DNA of 64,000 nucleotides from Pelosinus sp. UFO1 (GCF_000725345.1 NZ_CP008852.1:3898001-3962000), one strand, 5' to 3'; counted from the first letter of the stretch, positions 17,825 to 27,034 are shown. Translations and numbers: made by a program. Notes: a model not told the origin generated them from the letters alone.

Positions 17825-18448
17825 CTAAAGTTTACTTGGAGCCAACACTCCATGCAGATAGGTCTCAACAGCCTGATTAATATAGTATTCTGCCTGATTC
17901 TCCCTGGGTGGCAAGATTTCCTTCGATAAATTTTGTGTAAAAAAATAGAAATTTACAATACCCGATAAAGATAACGCTGCATATTCTGGATCTAAATCCG
18001 CGCGAAATTGCCCTACCTTAATTGCCTCTCGAATACAGTCACTAAGAAAATTATTTAATTGGGAGAGCTCCTTTTTCACAATGGTATCAAAGGATGCTGT
18101 CGGATTAATAAATTCACCATAGACCAAATGACTTGTATAGGGACATTTAATATGAGACTTAGCTACTAATTGTCCAAAGAGGCGTATTTTTTCCGCAGGA
18201 TTCAAGTGATCTTTCTTACGAATCACATCAATCGTTTCTGCAATAACTACAAATTGAGTTTGCAAGACGGCGGCATATAGATTTTCCTTGCCACCAAAAT
18301 AATAAGAAATTAAAGCAATGTTTACACCAGCAGCTTCCGCTAATTCTTTGACGGATACGGCTGCATAACCTTTCATAGCAAACAATGGGATGGCCGCATC
18401 CAAGATTTTGTCCATCGTGGATTTTTCTGTTACGTTTTCTTTTTTCAT
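17825..18448 (-). CDS. TetR/AcrR-family regulator (CecR/DUF1956-like)
   Basis: 207 residues. The N-terminal TetR helix-turn-helix is clear (ILDAAIPLFAMKGYAAVSVK, LAEAAGVNIALISYYFGGKE, NLYAAVL). The C-terminal helical part (IKCPYTSHLVYGEFINPTAS ... EYAALSLSGIVNFYFF) resembles the CecR/YbiH group that often controls efflux genes. It is divergent from an exported protein of unknown function at 18655, with about 200 bp between them. It lies far from both efflux operons in the window, so its target is unknown. Confidence 0.9.
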   Translation of the reverse strand: MKKENVTEKSTMDKILDAAIPLFAMKGYAAVSVKELAEAAGVNIALISYYFGGKENLYAAVLQTQFVVIAETIDVIRKKDHLNPAEKIRLFGQLVAKSHIKCPYTSHLVYGEFINPTASFDTIVKKELSQLNNFLSDCIREAIKVGQFRADLDPEYAALSLSGIVNFYFFTQNLSKEILPPRENQAEYYINQAVETYLHGVLAPSKL

Positions 18449-18654
18449 TTGCGTACCCCTTATTATCTTAGCTGTGACTCCTGATTTGCAGCTAAATAAA
18501 AATACCTATTTAACTATAGCATATGGCAACTTTGCCTATTTGTCCACAGAAAATAGCTCAATCTATCCTCTTACAGTCTTTGTTATTTGTCTAGATTTAT
18601 CATCCCTCTTTGTGCTATCCTATATTTGGAAGTAACTTTATTGGAGGTGTTGTT

Positions 18655-19275
18655 ATGATTCTCTTTAAAAAAATTTGTATCTTATTTGCCTTGTTACAAT
18701 TCTCAGCCGTTCTAATTCCCCTGCCTGCTTTTGCCTTTAAAACTTACCATGTTGCTGTTCTGCCATTGATCAATAGTGCACACTGTTCAGATCAAGAAGT
18801 ACTACAGTTAGTGCAGACTAAAATTAACGATAAGTTTAAGTATCCTTTTTACGAAATCATACCGCTAGCACCGTTATCGACAGACATGCAGAAAAACATA
18901 TCTGAAAAGACAAGGGATAAGGCAAATATGACACAACTTGCAGATGCCCTTTCTGCTGACATTGTGATTGCTGTAGAACTTGTTCGTGCCGAATCGGTAA
19001 TAGTACATCCTTCTATATGGAATTTCTCTTCTAATAATGATGATACTTATGTAGACACAAATGTGTTACTTACATGTTATACTTATTCTGCAGCGGATGA
19101 CCGCTATCTATCTTTTAAAGCCTCTACATATGGTGTAGAACCTATGACAGCTGATACAGACCTATATCACTCTGTAGAAAAGACCATGGATCAACTTACT
19201 AGCAAATTACCTTATAAAAGAGTTCCTCAAGGCGCTGTAACAAGTAGTAATAACAATCTTTCAGAAAAACAGTAA
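18655..19275 (+). CDS. exported protein of unknown function
   Basis: The start is ATG 18655, with GGAGGTGTTGTT before it; the frame opens earlier at 18610 without a site. A signal peptide (LFKKICILFALLQFSAVLIP, cut near AFA) leads a 180-residue domain starting YHVAVLPLINSAHCSDQEVL. The stretch MTQLADALSADIVIAVELVR recalls surface-lipoprotein folds of the CsgG/GNA1162/FlgO kind, in which a small alpha/beta domain builds an envelope assembly. That resemblance is weak and is my inference. It has no lipobox. It is divergent from the TetR gene. Confidence 0.7.
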   Translation: MILFKKICILFALLQFSAVLIPLPAFAFKTYHVAVLPLINSAHCSDQEVLQLVQTKINDKFKYPFYEIIPLAPLSTDMQKNISEKTRDKANMTQLADALSADIVIAVELVRAESVIVHPSIWNFSSNNDDTYVDTNVLLTCYTYSAADDRYLSFKASTYGVEPMTADTDLYHSVEKTMDQLTSKLPYKRVPQGAVTSSNNNLSEKQ

Positions 19276-19306
19276 CAAACATTAAGAAAAACGCTACGCG
19301 TCCTTT

Positions 19307-19406
19307 TTGAACCACAAAGACACAAAGGTCACAAAAGGGGTTCTATCCATTTCATTCCCATCTTTTTTGTGTGCCGCGATAGCGGCATTGTGTCTTTGTG
19401 GTTCAA
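19307..19406. repeat. 19-bp inverted-repeat element, family 2, copy 1
   Basis: Perfect terminal inverted repeats TTGAACCACAAAGACACAA and its complement (19307-19325, 19388-19406) with an inner GCCGCgataGCGGC hairpin. A second copy is at 57453-57532. Confidence 0.85.
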
Positions 19407-19440
19407 TCTTTTTAACTAGAAACTTATAAATTCTGATACC

Positions 19441-19542
19441 ATAAGAAAAGACTTGGCTTAGGCCAAGTCCTCAGACGCAGGCAGAAGCCTTAGTCGTTCT
19501 TACTTGGAATCAAGGAAGTGTTATACTTTCTGATTCCGTAAA
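19441..19542 (+). repeat. 102-bp dispersed repeat, family 3, copy 1
   Basis: Runs from ATAAGAAAAGACTTGG to CTGATTCCGTAAA. It holds a GACTTGGC/GCCAAGTC hairpin, GGCagaaGCC, and a GGAATCA/TGATTCC hairpin. The same 102 bp occur inverted at 35761-35862, with substitutions. Confidence 0.88.
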
Positions 19543-19564
19543 AAAACAATAATCGAGGTGCTAT

Positions 19565-20332
19565 ATGAATACTATTATGAAACAATGTTTATCCTTACTT
19601 ATCCTAGTAATTACTTTATTTACCCCAACTGTATTGGCTGCTGAAAGCCCTTCTAACGCCAAAGTATCGAATACCTTTCACCTCACAGGACAGGTCGTAT
19701 TCTCTAATTTGGAGGGGGGGTTCTACGGTATTATTGGTGATGATGGAAAAAAATATCAACCCACCAACTTGCCGCGAAAGCTCAAAAAAGACGGAGCAAC
19801 CATAAAGTTTGATGCAAAAATTAAAGACAACGGTATGAGTACCTTTCAATGGGGCACTATTGTTGAACTTTCTAATGTTGCACCAATTACAACTACCATT
19901 TCAGCAGAAGAACGCCGGGCTATCTATGTGTTACTCAAGCGAATGGATGCCTTTAATACGAAGGATCTAAATAAACTACAACAAATAGATACTGTCGCAC
20001 GAAAGTTGACGAAGGAGCAATTCGGCAGCTGGGTCAACAAATATGATAATTTTACCCTTCAGTATGTAGACATCTCTTATAGCGATTCCATTTCCATTAC
20101 TGGTTCCTGCTACTATACCCGAGAACTTGTAAATGGTATGACCCTGCATGGTAATACGGATTTAACGGGTATGACTTTCACCCTCTCACAAACGCAAAAT
20201 GGCTGGAAACTCACCGAATCCGGAGCTCTTACCAATCCTATCAATCCCTATAATCCAGATGTTCTCGCCGAACTCAAACAAAAAGCACTAGAAAAGTATA
20301 AGACAGATACTTTGGCATCACTTTGGCAATAA
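19565..20332 (+). CDS. exported protein of unknown function
   Basis: 255 residues with a signal peptide (MKQCLSLLILVITLFTPTVL, cut after LAA). A small beta-rich segment follows (FHLTGQVVFSNLEGGFYGII, GDDGKKYQPTNLPRKLKKDG) that resembles OB-type domains describing replacement of a ligand. The second half is DUF4878/SnoaL-like in feel (RAIYVLLKRMDAFNTKDLNK ... WKLTESGAL) and could be a cone-shaped alpha/beta domain. These likenesses are tentative. A good ribosome site (ATCGAGGTG) precedes it. No operon partner is seen, and a strong terminator follows. Confidence 0.75.
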   Translation: MNTIMKQCLSLLILVITLFTPTVLAAESPSNAKVSNTFHLTGQVVFSNLEGGFYGIIGDDGKKYQPTNLPRKLKKDGATIKFDAKIKDNGMSTFQWGTIVELSNVAPITTTISAEERRAIYVLLKRMDAFNTKDLNKLQQIDTVARKLTKEQFGSWVNKYDNFTLQYVDISYSDSISITGSCYYTRELVNGMTLHGNTDLTGMTFTLSQTQNGWKLTESGALTNPINPYNPDVLAELKQKALEKYKTDTLASLWQ

Positions 20333-20362
20333 AACAAAATTTATACATGCCCTAAAAAAAGT

Positions 20363-20406
20363 AATTACCATGAAATAGTTGACCACGCAACTATCTCATG
20401 GTAATT
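20363..20406 (+). terminator. long hairpin terminator
   Basis: AATTACCATGA...ATAGTT pairs with AACTAT..TCATGGTAATT (about 17 bp), 30 bp after the exported-protein gene. Confidence 0.75.
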
Positions 20407-20464
20407 TATACTTATATAAAAATGGATCGATTTTTGTTGATCAAATTAGAAAGGGCATAGACTT

Positions 20465-21526
20465 ATGAAAGATAACATTATTATTTTCCTTTTAGCCTGT
20501 ATGGGAGGCTTTCTCTTTTTTACAATACATTCTCCTCTACCTTGGACTTTAGGACCACTAGTCATCACTCTACTTTGGAAAACACTTAGAAAAAAATCAG
20601 TTTATTGGCCAAGGCCCATCCGAAACACAGGGCTTATTTTCCTTGGCTACGCCATGGGCAGTCCCTTTACTATTCAGGTAGGCCATCAAATCCTCGGACA
20701 GCTTCCTGGAATGCTTATGGCTACCTTTGCTACTATGACCATAAGTCTTTTAGTTGGATGGTTTACCAGTCGTCGTACTGGAGTCGGAATCATTAATGGA
20801 CTGATTGGCAGCGTACCAGGAGGACTTTCCCAAATGGCAGTGATCTGCGAAGAAATTGATGGCGCCGATGTAGCAGTCGTTACTCTTATGCAAATTACTA
20901 GGGTACTAACGGTTGTTTTCATTGTACCGATGCTGGCAATCTATGGCCTTTCAAATAATTCTACACCCATTCCCCTCTTCGCTGCCAATGCTCCCCTCAA
21001 TTACGCAGCATTTTTACCGTTTGTAGTCGTTTGCATTCTTTCCCCTCAGTTGGCAAAATTATTAAAAGTCCCCACCCCCTACCTTATGGGTCCTACCCTT
21101 GGAACTATTTCACTGATTATTGGAGGATATGATGCGCCTCACCTTCCTCAATATCTCACCGCATTAGCCCAAATCGCCATTGGGATACGGATGGGAGCTG
21201 ACATTACTTTTGATGGGTTAAAAAATTGGAAGTCTATTGTTTTATATACCTTTGGAGGCGTTCTCCTTGTGATTACTATGTCTTTAGGTGTTGACTATGC
21301 GTTAACCAAATTCTATTCCATTTCTTTTCTAACGGCTTTTATCAGTACAGCTCCAGGAGGAATCACAGAAATGGGACTTACAGCAATGACAGTTCACGCT
21401 GATGTCTCCCTCGTTGTTGCCTACCAGCTTTTCAGGCTTTTATCTATGCTTATCCTTGGAATACCTGTGATAAGATGGTGGCTAATGAGAAGAGCAGTTA
21501 GAAATGTAGTGGAAACGAATATCTAA
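20465..21526 (+). CDS. AbrB-family (ammonia monooxygenase-like) membrane protein
   Basis: 353 residues, almost wholly hydrophobic with about ten membrane segments. It has the two tandem AbrB_dup repeats of PF05145, each marked by a GxxPGGxxxM motif: LIGSVPGGLSQMAVICEEID in the first half and FISTAPGGITEMGLTAMTVH in the second. Annotation pipelines often label these proteins AbrB regulators or ammonia monooxygenases, but sequence shows a membrane protein, probably a transporter. The next gene, 24 bp downstream, is a DMT permease. The substrate is unknown. Confidence 0.85.
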   Translation: MKDNIIIFLLACMGGFLFFTIHSPLPWTLGPLVITLLWKTLRKKSVYWPRPIRNTGLIFLGYAMGSPFTIQVGHQILGQLPGMLMATFATMTISLLVGWFTSRRTGVGIINGLIGSVPGGLSQMAVICEEIDGADVAVVTLMQITRVLTVVFIVPMLAIYGLSNNSTPIPLFAANAPLNYAAFLPFVVVCILSPQLAKLLKVPTPYLMGPTLGTISLIIGGYDAPHLPQYLTALAQIAIGIRMGADITFDGLKNWKSIVLYTFGGVLLVITMSLGVDYALTKFYSISFLTAFISTAPGGITEMGLTAMTVHADVSLVVAYQLFRLLSMLILGIPVIRWWLMRRAVRNVVETNI

Positions 21527-21550
21527 TTTAAACTGGAGGTACCGAACCCT

Positions 21551-22498
21551 GTGGAAATGGTTTTAAAGAAAAGTAACTCAAAATCCATACTCTCAGCCAA
21601 ATTCTTAGCCAATTTGGCTATGCTTGTCACCGTAACCTTATGGGGTATGTCCTTTGTTAGTATAAAACTAGCAGTCAGTGAAATACCACCTGTTACATTG
21701 GCACTTTTACGGTTTTTAATTGCCAGTACAATCCTTTTTCTTATCTTGAAAAAAGTTGAACCTACTGCCAAATTGCAGCGATGTGATGTAAAGAAAATGA
21801 TGCTAGCTGGCTTTTTAGGAATCACATTGTATTTCTTCTTTGAAAATACAGGAGTTAGGTTAACTACAGCTTCTAGCGCCTCTCTCATCACGTCTATCAT
21901 TCCGATTATTGCAATTACAATGGATATTATCGTTTTTAAAACAAAAGTCCCCCTTATCCAAATCATTGGAATCCTAGTAGCCATGTGCGGCGCTTACTTA
22001 TCCATCACAGCCAATGGACAAATTAATTTCTCATCGGAAACTTTTATTGGCAACCTTTACGTCGTTGGTGCCATGCTTTCCTGGACAGGCTATACCTTAC
22101 TTAATAAATCCTTTAAGGGCAAGTATTCTGGTCTTTTTTTGACAACTTATCAGACTTTATTTGGAACACTCTTTCTACTCCCTCTTTCCTTCTTTGAACA
22201 TAATCAGTGGCATGTATTTTCACTACACGCCTTGGGGCATATACTATACCTGGCGATTTGTTGTTCGGCACTCGGATATTTTTTATACATTTATGCATTA
22301 AGCAACTTAGATGTTACCATAACTACCTTATATTTAAATCTTATGTCTATTGTCGGGGTTATTGGTGGGTGTTTTATTCTTTCAGAAACGGTGTTTCCTG
22401 CTCAACTTTTAGGCGGCATTATGATTATTATCAGTATAGTTATGATCAATTTTGCAGCGTCTAAAAAAAAAATGTTCGTGCTTCCTCTAGAACAGTAA
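21551..22498 (+). CDS. DMT-superfamily transporter (two EamA domains)
   Basis: 315 residues from a GTG start at 21551 (GGAGGT 10 nt upstream). Ten predicted membrane helices are arranged as two EamA repeats: SAKFLANLAMLVTVTLWGMS ... LVAMCGAYLSITANG and ETFIGNLYVVGAMLSWTGYT ... LLGGIMIIISIVMINFA. Such proteins export amino acids, nucleotides or other metabolites. It is probably translated from the same transcript as the AbrB-type gene. Confidence 0.9.
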   Translation: MEMVLKKSNSKSILSAKFLANLAMLVTVTLWGMSFVSIKLAVSEIPPVTLALLRFLIASTILFLILKKVEPTAKLQRCDVKKMMLAGFLGITLYFFFENTGVRLTTASSASLITSIIPIIAITMDIIVFKTKVPLIQIIGILVAMCGAYLSITANGQINFSSETFIGNLYVVGAMLSWTGYTLLNKSFKGKYSGLFLTTYQTLFGTLFLLPLSFFEHNQWHVFSLHALGHILYLAICCSALGYFLYIYALSNLDVTITTLYLNLMSIVGVIGGCFILSETVFPAQLLGGIMIIISIVMINFAASKKKMFVLPLEQ

Positions 22499-22575
22499 AA
22501 AAATATTATGAAACGCCGCAAAATAGGAGAGAAGCGTAACCGTTTAAGCACGGAGAATTCATTTATTGCGTTGTG

Positions 22576-22627
22576 CTATCTATATAAAAAAGGCCCACAA
22601 GATTGTGGGCCTTTTTTATATAGATAG
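22576..22627. terminator. bidirectional terminator with 25-bp perfect stem
   Basis: The left arm 22576-22600 and right arm 22603-22627 are exactly complementary with a 2-nt loop (GA). The GC core GGCCCACAA is flanked by A/T runs on both sides. It lies between converging genes. Confidence 0.9.
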
Positions 22628-22642
22628 GGGAATTTTGAACTT

Positions 22643-23389
22643 TTAATTCATATATGTTCCACCATTAATGTTAATTGTCTCACCGGTTATAAAGTCAGAC
22701 ATACTTGAAGCCAAAAATAAAACTGCATCAGCTACATTCTGAGATTGTCCCAGCTTACCTAAGGGTATTCTCGACAACACTTGCTGGCGATATTCATCAG
22801 TCCACTGCGTACTCATATCCGTTTCGATCGGACCAGGACAAACCCCATTCACATAAATATTATGTTTTGCCATTTCTAAAGCTAGATGCTGTGTAAGGTA
22901 ATTCACACCTGCTTTTGATGCGCCATAAGAAGGAGATGCATTTCTATGAGGAGTTTTGGCAGTAGAAGAAGATACATTTACAATTTTACCGTATTTCTGT
23001 TGTATCATAAATGGTAAAACAGCCATGCAACAATACAGTGTCCCGTTTAAATTAACATTGATCACTTTTTGCCAATCATCTAATTTCATCTCTAATGTTG
23101 GAGTACGCATATTAATCCCCGCATTATTTACAAGAATATCAATATTACCAAAATGATCGATGGCTGTTTTTACAATTTTAGTGGCAATAACAGGATCTGA
23201 AATATCTCCCACCTCCACTAAACACCTTTTTCCAAGTTTCTCAATCTCTGAAGCCAATTCATTTAATAAATCTTCATTATTTCCATTGATTACTAAAGAA
23301 GCGCCTTGTTTAGCTAAAGTTAAAGCAATTGATTTTCCAATACCTCTGGTTGCACCAGTTACAATTGCTACTTTCTTTTCCAAAAGCAT
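22643..23389 (-). CDS. SDR-family oxidoreductase (FabG-like)
   Basis: 248 residues, classical SDR. It has the cofactor motif TGATRGIG near residue 12, the NNAGI motif, the active-site serine in VNVSSSTAKTPHRN, YGASK with Tyr/Lys, and the C-terminal TGETININGGTYMN. FabG-like proteins in sugar clusters often oxidise sugar acids or alcohols. It is the last gene of the symporter cluster, 26 bp after the YhcH gene, which favours a sugar-acid dehydrogenase over fatty acid synthesis. The substrate is not assigned. Confidence 0.9.
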   Translation of the reverse strand: MLLEKKVAIVTGATRGIGKSIALTLAKQGASLVINGNNEDLLNELASEIEKLGKRCLVEVGDISDPVIATKIVKTAIDHFGNIDILVNNAGINMRTPTLEMKLDDWQKVINVNLNGTLYCCMAVLPFMIQQKYGKIVNVSSSTAKTPHRNASPSYGASKAGVNYLTQHLALEMAKHNIYVNGVCPGPIETDMSTQWTDEYRQQVLSRIPLGKLGQSQNVADAVLFLASSMSDFITGETININGGTYMN

Positions 23390-23415
23390 TTTTTTATCTC
23401 CTTATGATTTCAGAA

Positions 23416-23889
23416 TCATAAAACATCAATTCTTATTTTCACTACTACTTTTCGGACCTTACATGGTTTTTCCCCCACACTGCAATTCGGTCTGTGAGCA
23501 TCCCACGGAAAATACACTGCGAACATTCCTTGAGACAGGATAATTTCTGTCTCTGCTGCAATACCTTTGTAAAATATAACATCCCGTGCTTTAAGACAAT
23601 CTTCATCGATTTCAGAAACTGCCGCTAATGGACCAGAGCCTATCATCTCTTGTCCTGAACAAATATATTGTATGTCCAAATACTTTTCATGGGCTTCAGG
23701 TCTACGTTGTTCTTTCGGCTGGGTCTCATATTCTGCAACCATGGCGTAAATTTTATTATCTTGAATCTCATGCCGCCCCAATGCTAAGATTGAAAGATCT
23801 GTTTCCAAGAGAAATTTCAACCCTTGTTGTAATGCTACTGGATACAAACTCATCTCATTTTCTATGTTTAATAAATGTCCGACAATCAT
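23416..23889 (-). CDS. YhcH/YjgK/YiaL-family protein
   Basis: The start is ATG 23889 (AAAGGATGG 9 nt upstream); the frame reaches a TTG at 23898. 157 residues of the DUF386 cupin-like family: MIVGHLLNIENE at the start, the conserved HEKYLDIQYICSGQEMIG and WDAHRPNCSVGEK with metal-binding histidines. Characterised relatives include E. coli NanQ (YhcH), an N-acetylneuraminate anomerase, and members in 2,3-diketogulonate and galactoside clusters. It probably works on the ring form or an intermediate of the sugar taken up by this cluster. Confidence 0.9.
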   Translation of the reverse strand: MIVGHLLNIENEMSLYPVALQQGLKFLLETDLSILALGRHEIQDNKIYAMVAEYETQPKEQRRPEAHEKYLDIQYICSGQEMIGSGPLAAVSEIDEDCLKARDVIFYKGIAAETEIILSQGMFAVYFPWDAHRPNCSVGEKPCKVRKVVVKIRIDVL

Positions 23890-23942
23890 TTTAATCAACC
23901 ATCCTTTTAATAAAATAATAGATTTTATATAGTGAGTTTTTC

Positions 23943-23977
23943 AGAAAATGCCTTTGCTGATAGCAAAGGCATTTTCT
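23943..23977 (-). terminator. hairpin between the sialidase-like and YhcH genes
   Basis: AGAAAATGCCTTTGCT gat AGCAAAGGCATTTTCT is a 16-bp perfect stem with T-runs on both strands. It may attenuate the distal two genes rather than end the operon. Confidence 0.7.
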
Positions 23978-24003
23978 TTCAATTAATTGATAATGACAAA
24001 TCC

Positions 24004-25215
24004 TTAACCCTTAACCCACTCTTCTGTAACTTGAACATACTTTATTGTCTGTCTGAAATACGTAAAAGTAATATGGATTTTTCCTTCAGAGGTTTGTTTT
24101 ATCGAGGGATAAGAATATTCTCTGTTTAATTTTTCCTTAGAGTTATTCGTCATGCAATAGCCATCGCCGACTTCAATATCTCTCATATAAGGCCATGTTT
24201 TTCCGTTATCTTCTGAAATGGCAATGGTCATGGGAGCTCTCGGCGTTCCCCAAAATGCTGTCTTTTTATTCGGATCTATTTCTTCAACAACAGCTGGTTT
24301 TTCTTCTTCCGTCGTTATTTCACTATCATCCTCGTCCTCGATTTCATCGTACAAGGAAAGTCTGCGCTCTTTGGAACTTGCAGCACTTATATTATTGAAA
24401 ACAATTGCCAAATGTCCATTACTCAGTTTTGTGAATTGAATGGACGAATTATTGTTAGGAAGTTCTGTCGGAACAGGTTCTGTCCACGTCCTACCATTAT
24501 CTATCGAACGACTCAGATAAATATTGTCCGCCCAGCGACTTCTGTACAGAGCCAACAGTGTTCCATCCTCAAGCTTATCGATATTCATGTGGACGCATCC
24601 AGTACTGTTGGGCACTTGATACTCTGTCCATGTCTTTCCACTATCGGCTGAAATTTTCACTGCACTAGTATCATCATCACCAACCCACTTCCTACCTGGT
24701 GTGACACGACAATAGAAGATAGGAATAATCCAGTCTCCGTTATCTAAAACGACAATTGGTTGGCGAATAAAAGTACCAGGAGTATCAAATAAAGTTTGGA
24801 TTTCTCCCCAGGTATAGCCATTATCTGCAGATATACGGTATCTGACAATGGCTGTATCTTGATTTCCTGATTTTTGGGCCGTATATAATAACCATAGCTT
24901 TCCATCCGGGGCAGGAAATAGTATGGGGTTTTGTTCTGATCTTGTAGAATCATCAGAGATCTTTACTGGTTCTGTCCACTCAGATTCCCCTTTGTTCAGT
25001 CTAGATATATAAATGGAGATATCTGCAATTCCTTCCTGACTTCCTGCAAACCAAACACATAAAAAATCTCCATTTTCTAGTGGCATAATATTTGATGCGT
25101 GACTCTGCACGCAATGATTTGGCAATAATGCCTCAATTCTTTCAGAATCATTTGCTACTTGATATAGTTTACCTTGGGTGGTCACAACACTTGTTTTTCC
25201 TATATTACTCACCAT
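24004..25215 (-). CDS. cytoplasmic BNR-repeat (sialidase-like) protein
   Basis: About 403 residues from the second ATG (GGAGG 5 nt upstream). The fold is the BNR_2 six-bladed propeller class: HASNIMPLENGDFLCVWFAG opens it, and four Asp boxes are seen (SADNGYTW at 130, SADSGKTW at 190, SIDNGRTW at 238, SEDNGKTW at 335). There is no signal peptide or anchor, so it stays in the cytoplasm. A strongly acidic, low-complexity insert (about 290-315, DEIEDEDDSEITTEEE) breaks one blade. The family contains exo-alpha-sialidases, but the catalytic arginine triad was not verified and the substrate could be another imported glycoside. Confidence 0.85.
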   Translation of the reverse strand: MVSNIGKTSVVTTQGKLYQVANDSERIEALLPNHCVQSHASNIMPLENGDFLCVWFAGSQEGIADISIYISRLNKGESEWTEPVKISDDSTRSEQNPILFPAPDGKLWLLYTAQKSGNQDTAIVRYRISADNGYTWGEIQTLFDTPGTFIRQPIVVLDNGDWIIPIFYCRVTPGRKWVGDDDTSAVKISADSGKTWTEYQVPNSTGCVHMNIDKLEDGTLLALYRSRWADNIYLSRSIDNGRTWTEPVPTELPNNNSSIQFTKLSNGHLAIVFNNISAASSKERRLSLYDEIEDEDDSEITTEEEKPAVVEEIDPNKKTAFWGTPRAPMTIAISEDNGKTWPYMRDIEVGDGYCMTNNSKEKLNREYSYPSIKQTSEGKIHITFTYFRQTIKYVQVTEEWVKG

Positions 25216-25269
25216 CATCGCCTCCGTTTTTTAATTTACATTAACTTTTCTTAGTTAATCCTTACTAGA

Positions 25270-26667
25270 CTATTTACGATCTGCTGTATGAACGTTATTA
25301 TTCCAATGGAACATTTTTTCAATATACATGACGATTGCTGGAGAAATTAAAGCAATATAAATATTGTCTATACCGTATGGATCGCCCATTAGATACCATG
25401 CACTAGTGGTTACGGCTGCACCTAACAGTCCTAGATTCGCACCGCGGGTACTATTAAAGAAAGGTAAATAAAAGGCAATCATTGCCACTACTGAAATTGA
25501 TAAACGGATGGCACGAGTAAAGAAGGACAACTTCAGAATTTCAGGCACGAAGAAAACGAAAATTAAAGGTATAACCCCAATAATTACAGAGAAGATACGA
25601 GTCATTTTAAATTCTTTTTCTGGAGTAGGTTTATACAAAGGCACATAGAAATCCTTGACTGCTAATGAGGCAATAGCCAAAGCAACGGTACTTACGCTGA
25701 CAAATACGGAAGCCACAAGAGAGGTCGCCACCATTCCAGCTAAATATGGATTCATACTTTGCATAAAGATTGGCAATGCGTAGAGAGCGTTCATCTCTGG
25801 ATATAGATATTTAGCGGCTACACCGATAAGGGCCAACGCAAAACCCAAAGGCAAGCAGAACAGCGCTGCATATAGGGTTGATTTCTTTGCCTCTTCAGCA
25901 CTTTTATTTGAAGAAATAGCTTGCACTACAAACTGGGTGGAGAAAATAGCACCTACTGTACCGATGACCCAAGCAAGAATGGTCGTTATACCAATTTTAC
26001 CATCCCAAGTAAAGTAGAATGCTGGCATTTTCTCTACCATGGGACTAATTCCACCAGTCAAAGATAAGGCAGTTACTAAAACAGCTGCTATTCCCACGTA
26101 CTTAAAGAAACTGTGTAAGACAGTCACATAGGCAACACCCTTAAGGCCCCCATACACAAAATAGAAGGTACTGACTACTGCGATAATACACATGGAGATT
26201 GGTAAACTCATTTTTAGCACAGTCGACAAGGCTGCCGCACCACTGATGTAGTTACCAACATTTACGAGAAGTAAAGCATACATCATAACAATGGATACTG
26301 CATACTTAGTTGATTTACCATATTTTTGAGCGATAGCCCCAGAAATAGTAAACTCCCCTGATCCATATAATCGTTTAACCATGAAAAGGCTATACAACCA
26401 ATAACCAATAGATGCTCCAAGAACAGACCACGCTGCCCCCATACCATATTTAAAAGCGGACTCAGCCGTTCCCACTGTTGACTTGGCACCAATAAATTCT
26501 GACATTAGCAAAACACCAACAACAAGAGCTGGCATAGCCCGTGATGCAACCATAAACTGCTCGGAATTCTTACTACGCAACTTCATTGTCAACCAAGAGG
26601 TACCAATAATATACAAAACCATCATGGCTACAATAATAAAGGTATCTGCTGAACTAAATTCTTTCAT
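25270..26667 (-). CDS. sodium:solute symporter (SSS family)
   Basis: 465 residues with about 13 membrane segments. The SSS signatures include GEFTISGAIAQKYGKSTKYA and the region GKIGITTILAWVIGTVGAIF. Conserved helix-forming blocks fit the sialate/pantothenate/proline symporter group. It is the first gene of the cluster with the sialidase-like, YhcH and SDR genes, and gives the uptake step. Its upstream region holds a decayed gene cluster with an intact sigma-54 promoter about 0.8 kb away. No local sigma-70 promoter was obvious. Confidence 0.92.
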   Translation of the reverse strand: MKEFSSADTFIIVAMMVLYIIGTSWLTMKLRSKNSEQFMVASRAMPALVVGVLLMSEFIGAKSTVGTAESAFKYGMGAAWSVLGASIGYWLYSLFMVKRLYGSGEFTISGAIAQKYGKSTKYAVSIVMMYALLLVNVGNYISGAAALSTVLKMSLPISMCIIAVVSTFYFVYGGLKGVAYVTVLHSFFKYVGIAAVLVTALSLTGGISPMVEKMPAFYFTWDGKIGITTILAWVIGTVGAIFSTQFVVQAISSNKSAEEAKKSTLYAALFCLPLGFALALIGVAAKYLYPEMNALYALPIFMQSMNPYLAGMVATSLVASVFVSVSTVALAIASLAVKDFYVPLYKPTPEKEFKMTRIFSVIIGVIPLIFVFFVPEILKLSFFTRAIRLSISVVAMIAFYLPFFNSTRGANLGLLGAAVTTSAWYLMGDPYGIDNIYIALISPAIVMYIEKMFHWNNNVHTADRK

Positions 26668-26814
26668 GATAGCACTCCTCTTATTTATAATTTATTTAAA
26701 TATGGAAACAAGATAATTCCAAATGATTCTAACACTCTGATAATTACATTTAGTATAAATGCTTCTAAAATCTTAATTCCAGAAGAATCTATACTATTTT
26801 GCAACTCTTATAAT

Positions 26815-27000
26815 AGTTTCTTATCCTTAATTTTTTCTTTAGAGACATCTAAATTAAACTTCATTACATCAGGTAACAAAATGGTTTGGATAAACCATGG
26901 AATATGATATTTTCCACCTAACGGATACGACAAGGTACATATAGCAGTAGTACTGGAGGTTGCGATAGAAATACCGCCAAATATTACATATGTAAAGAAA
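26815..27000 (-). pseudogene. remnant of an iron-containing alcohol dehydrogenase gene
   Basis: The minus strand encodes GGISIATSSTTAICTLSYPL and GGKYHIP followed by LLPDVMKFNLDV. This matches the metal-binding region of the intact dehydrogenase at 31292-32452 (GGISIATSSTTAVHALSYPL, GGKYHIPHGLS, LLPDVMRFNLDV). The rest of the roughly 386-residue protein is gone and the metal histidine of HALSYPL is lost. It cannot encode a working enzyme. Confidence 0.85.
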
Positions 27001-27034
27001 AACATCATCATATTTTATCTCAATATTTAATAGA

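Noticed and set aside
22643-23389. Assigning the SDR gene to fatty-acid synthesis as fabG
   Set aside because: No fab genes nearby; the gene ends a sugar-uptake cluster, and FabG-like sequence alone is not specific.
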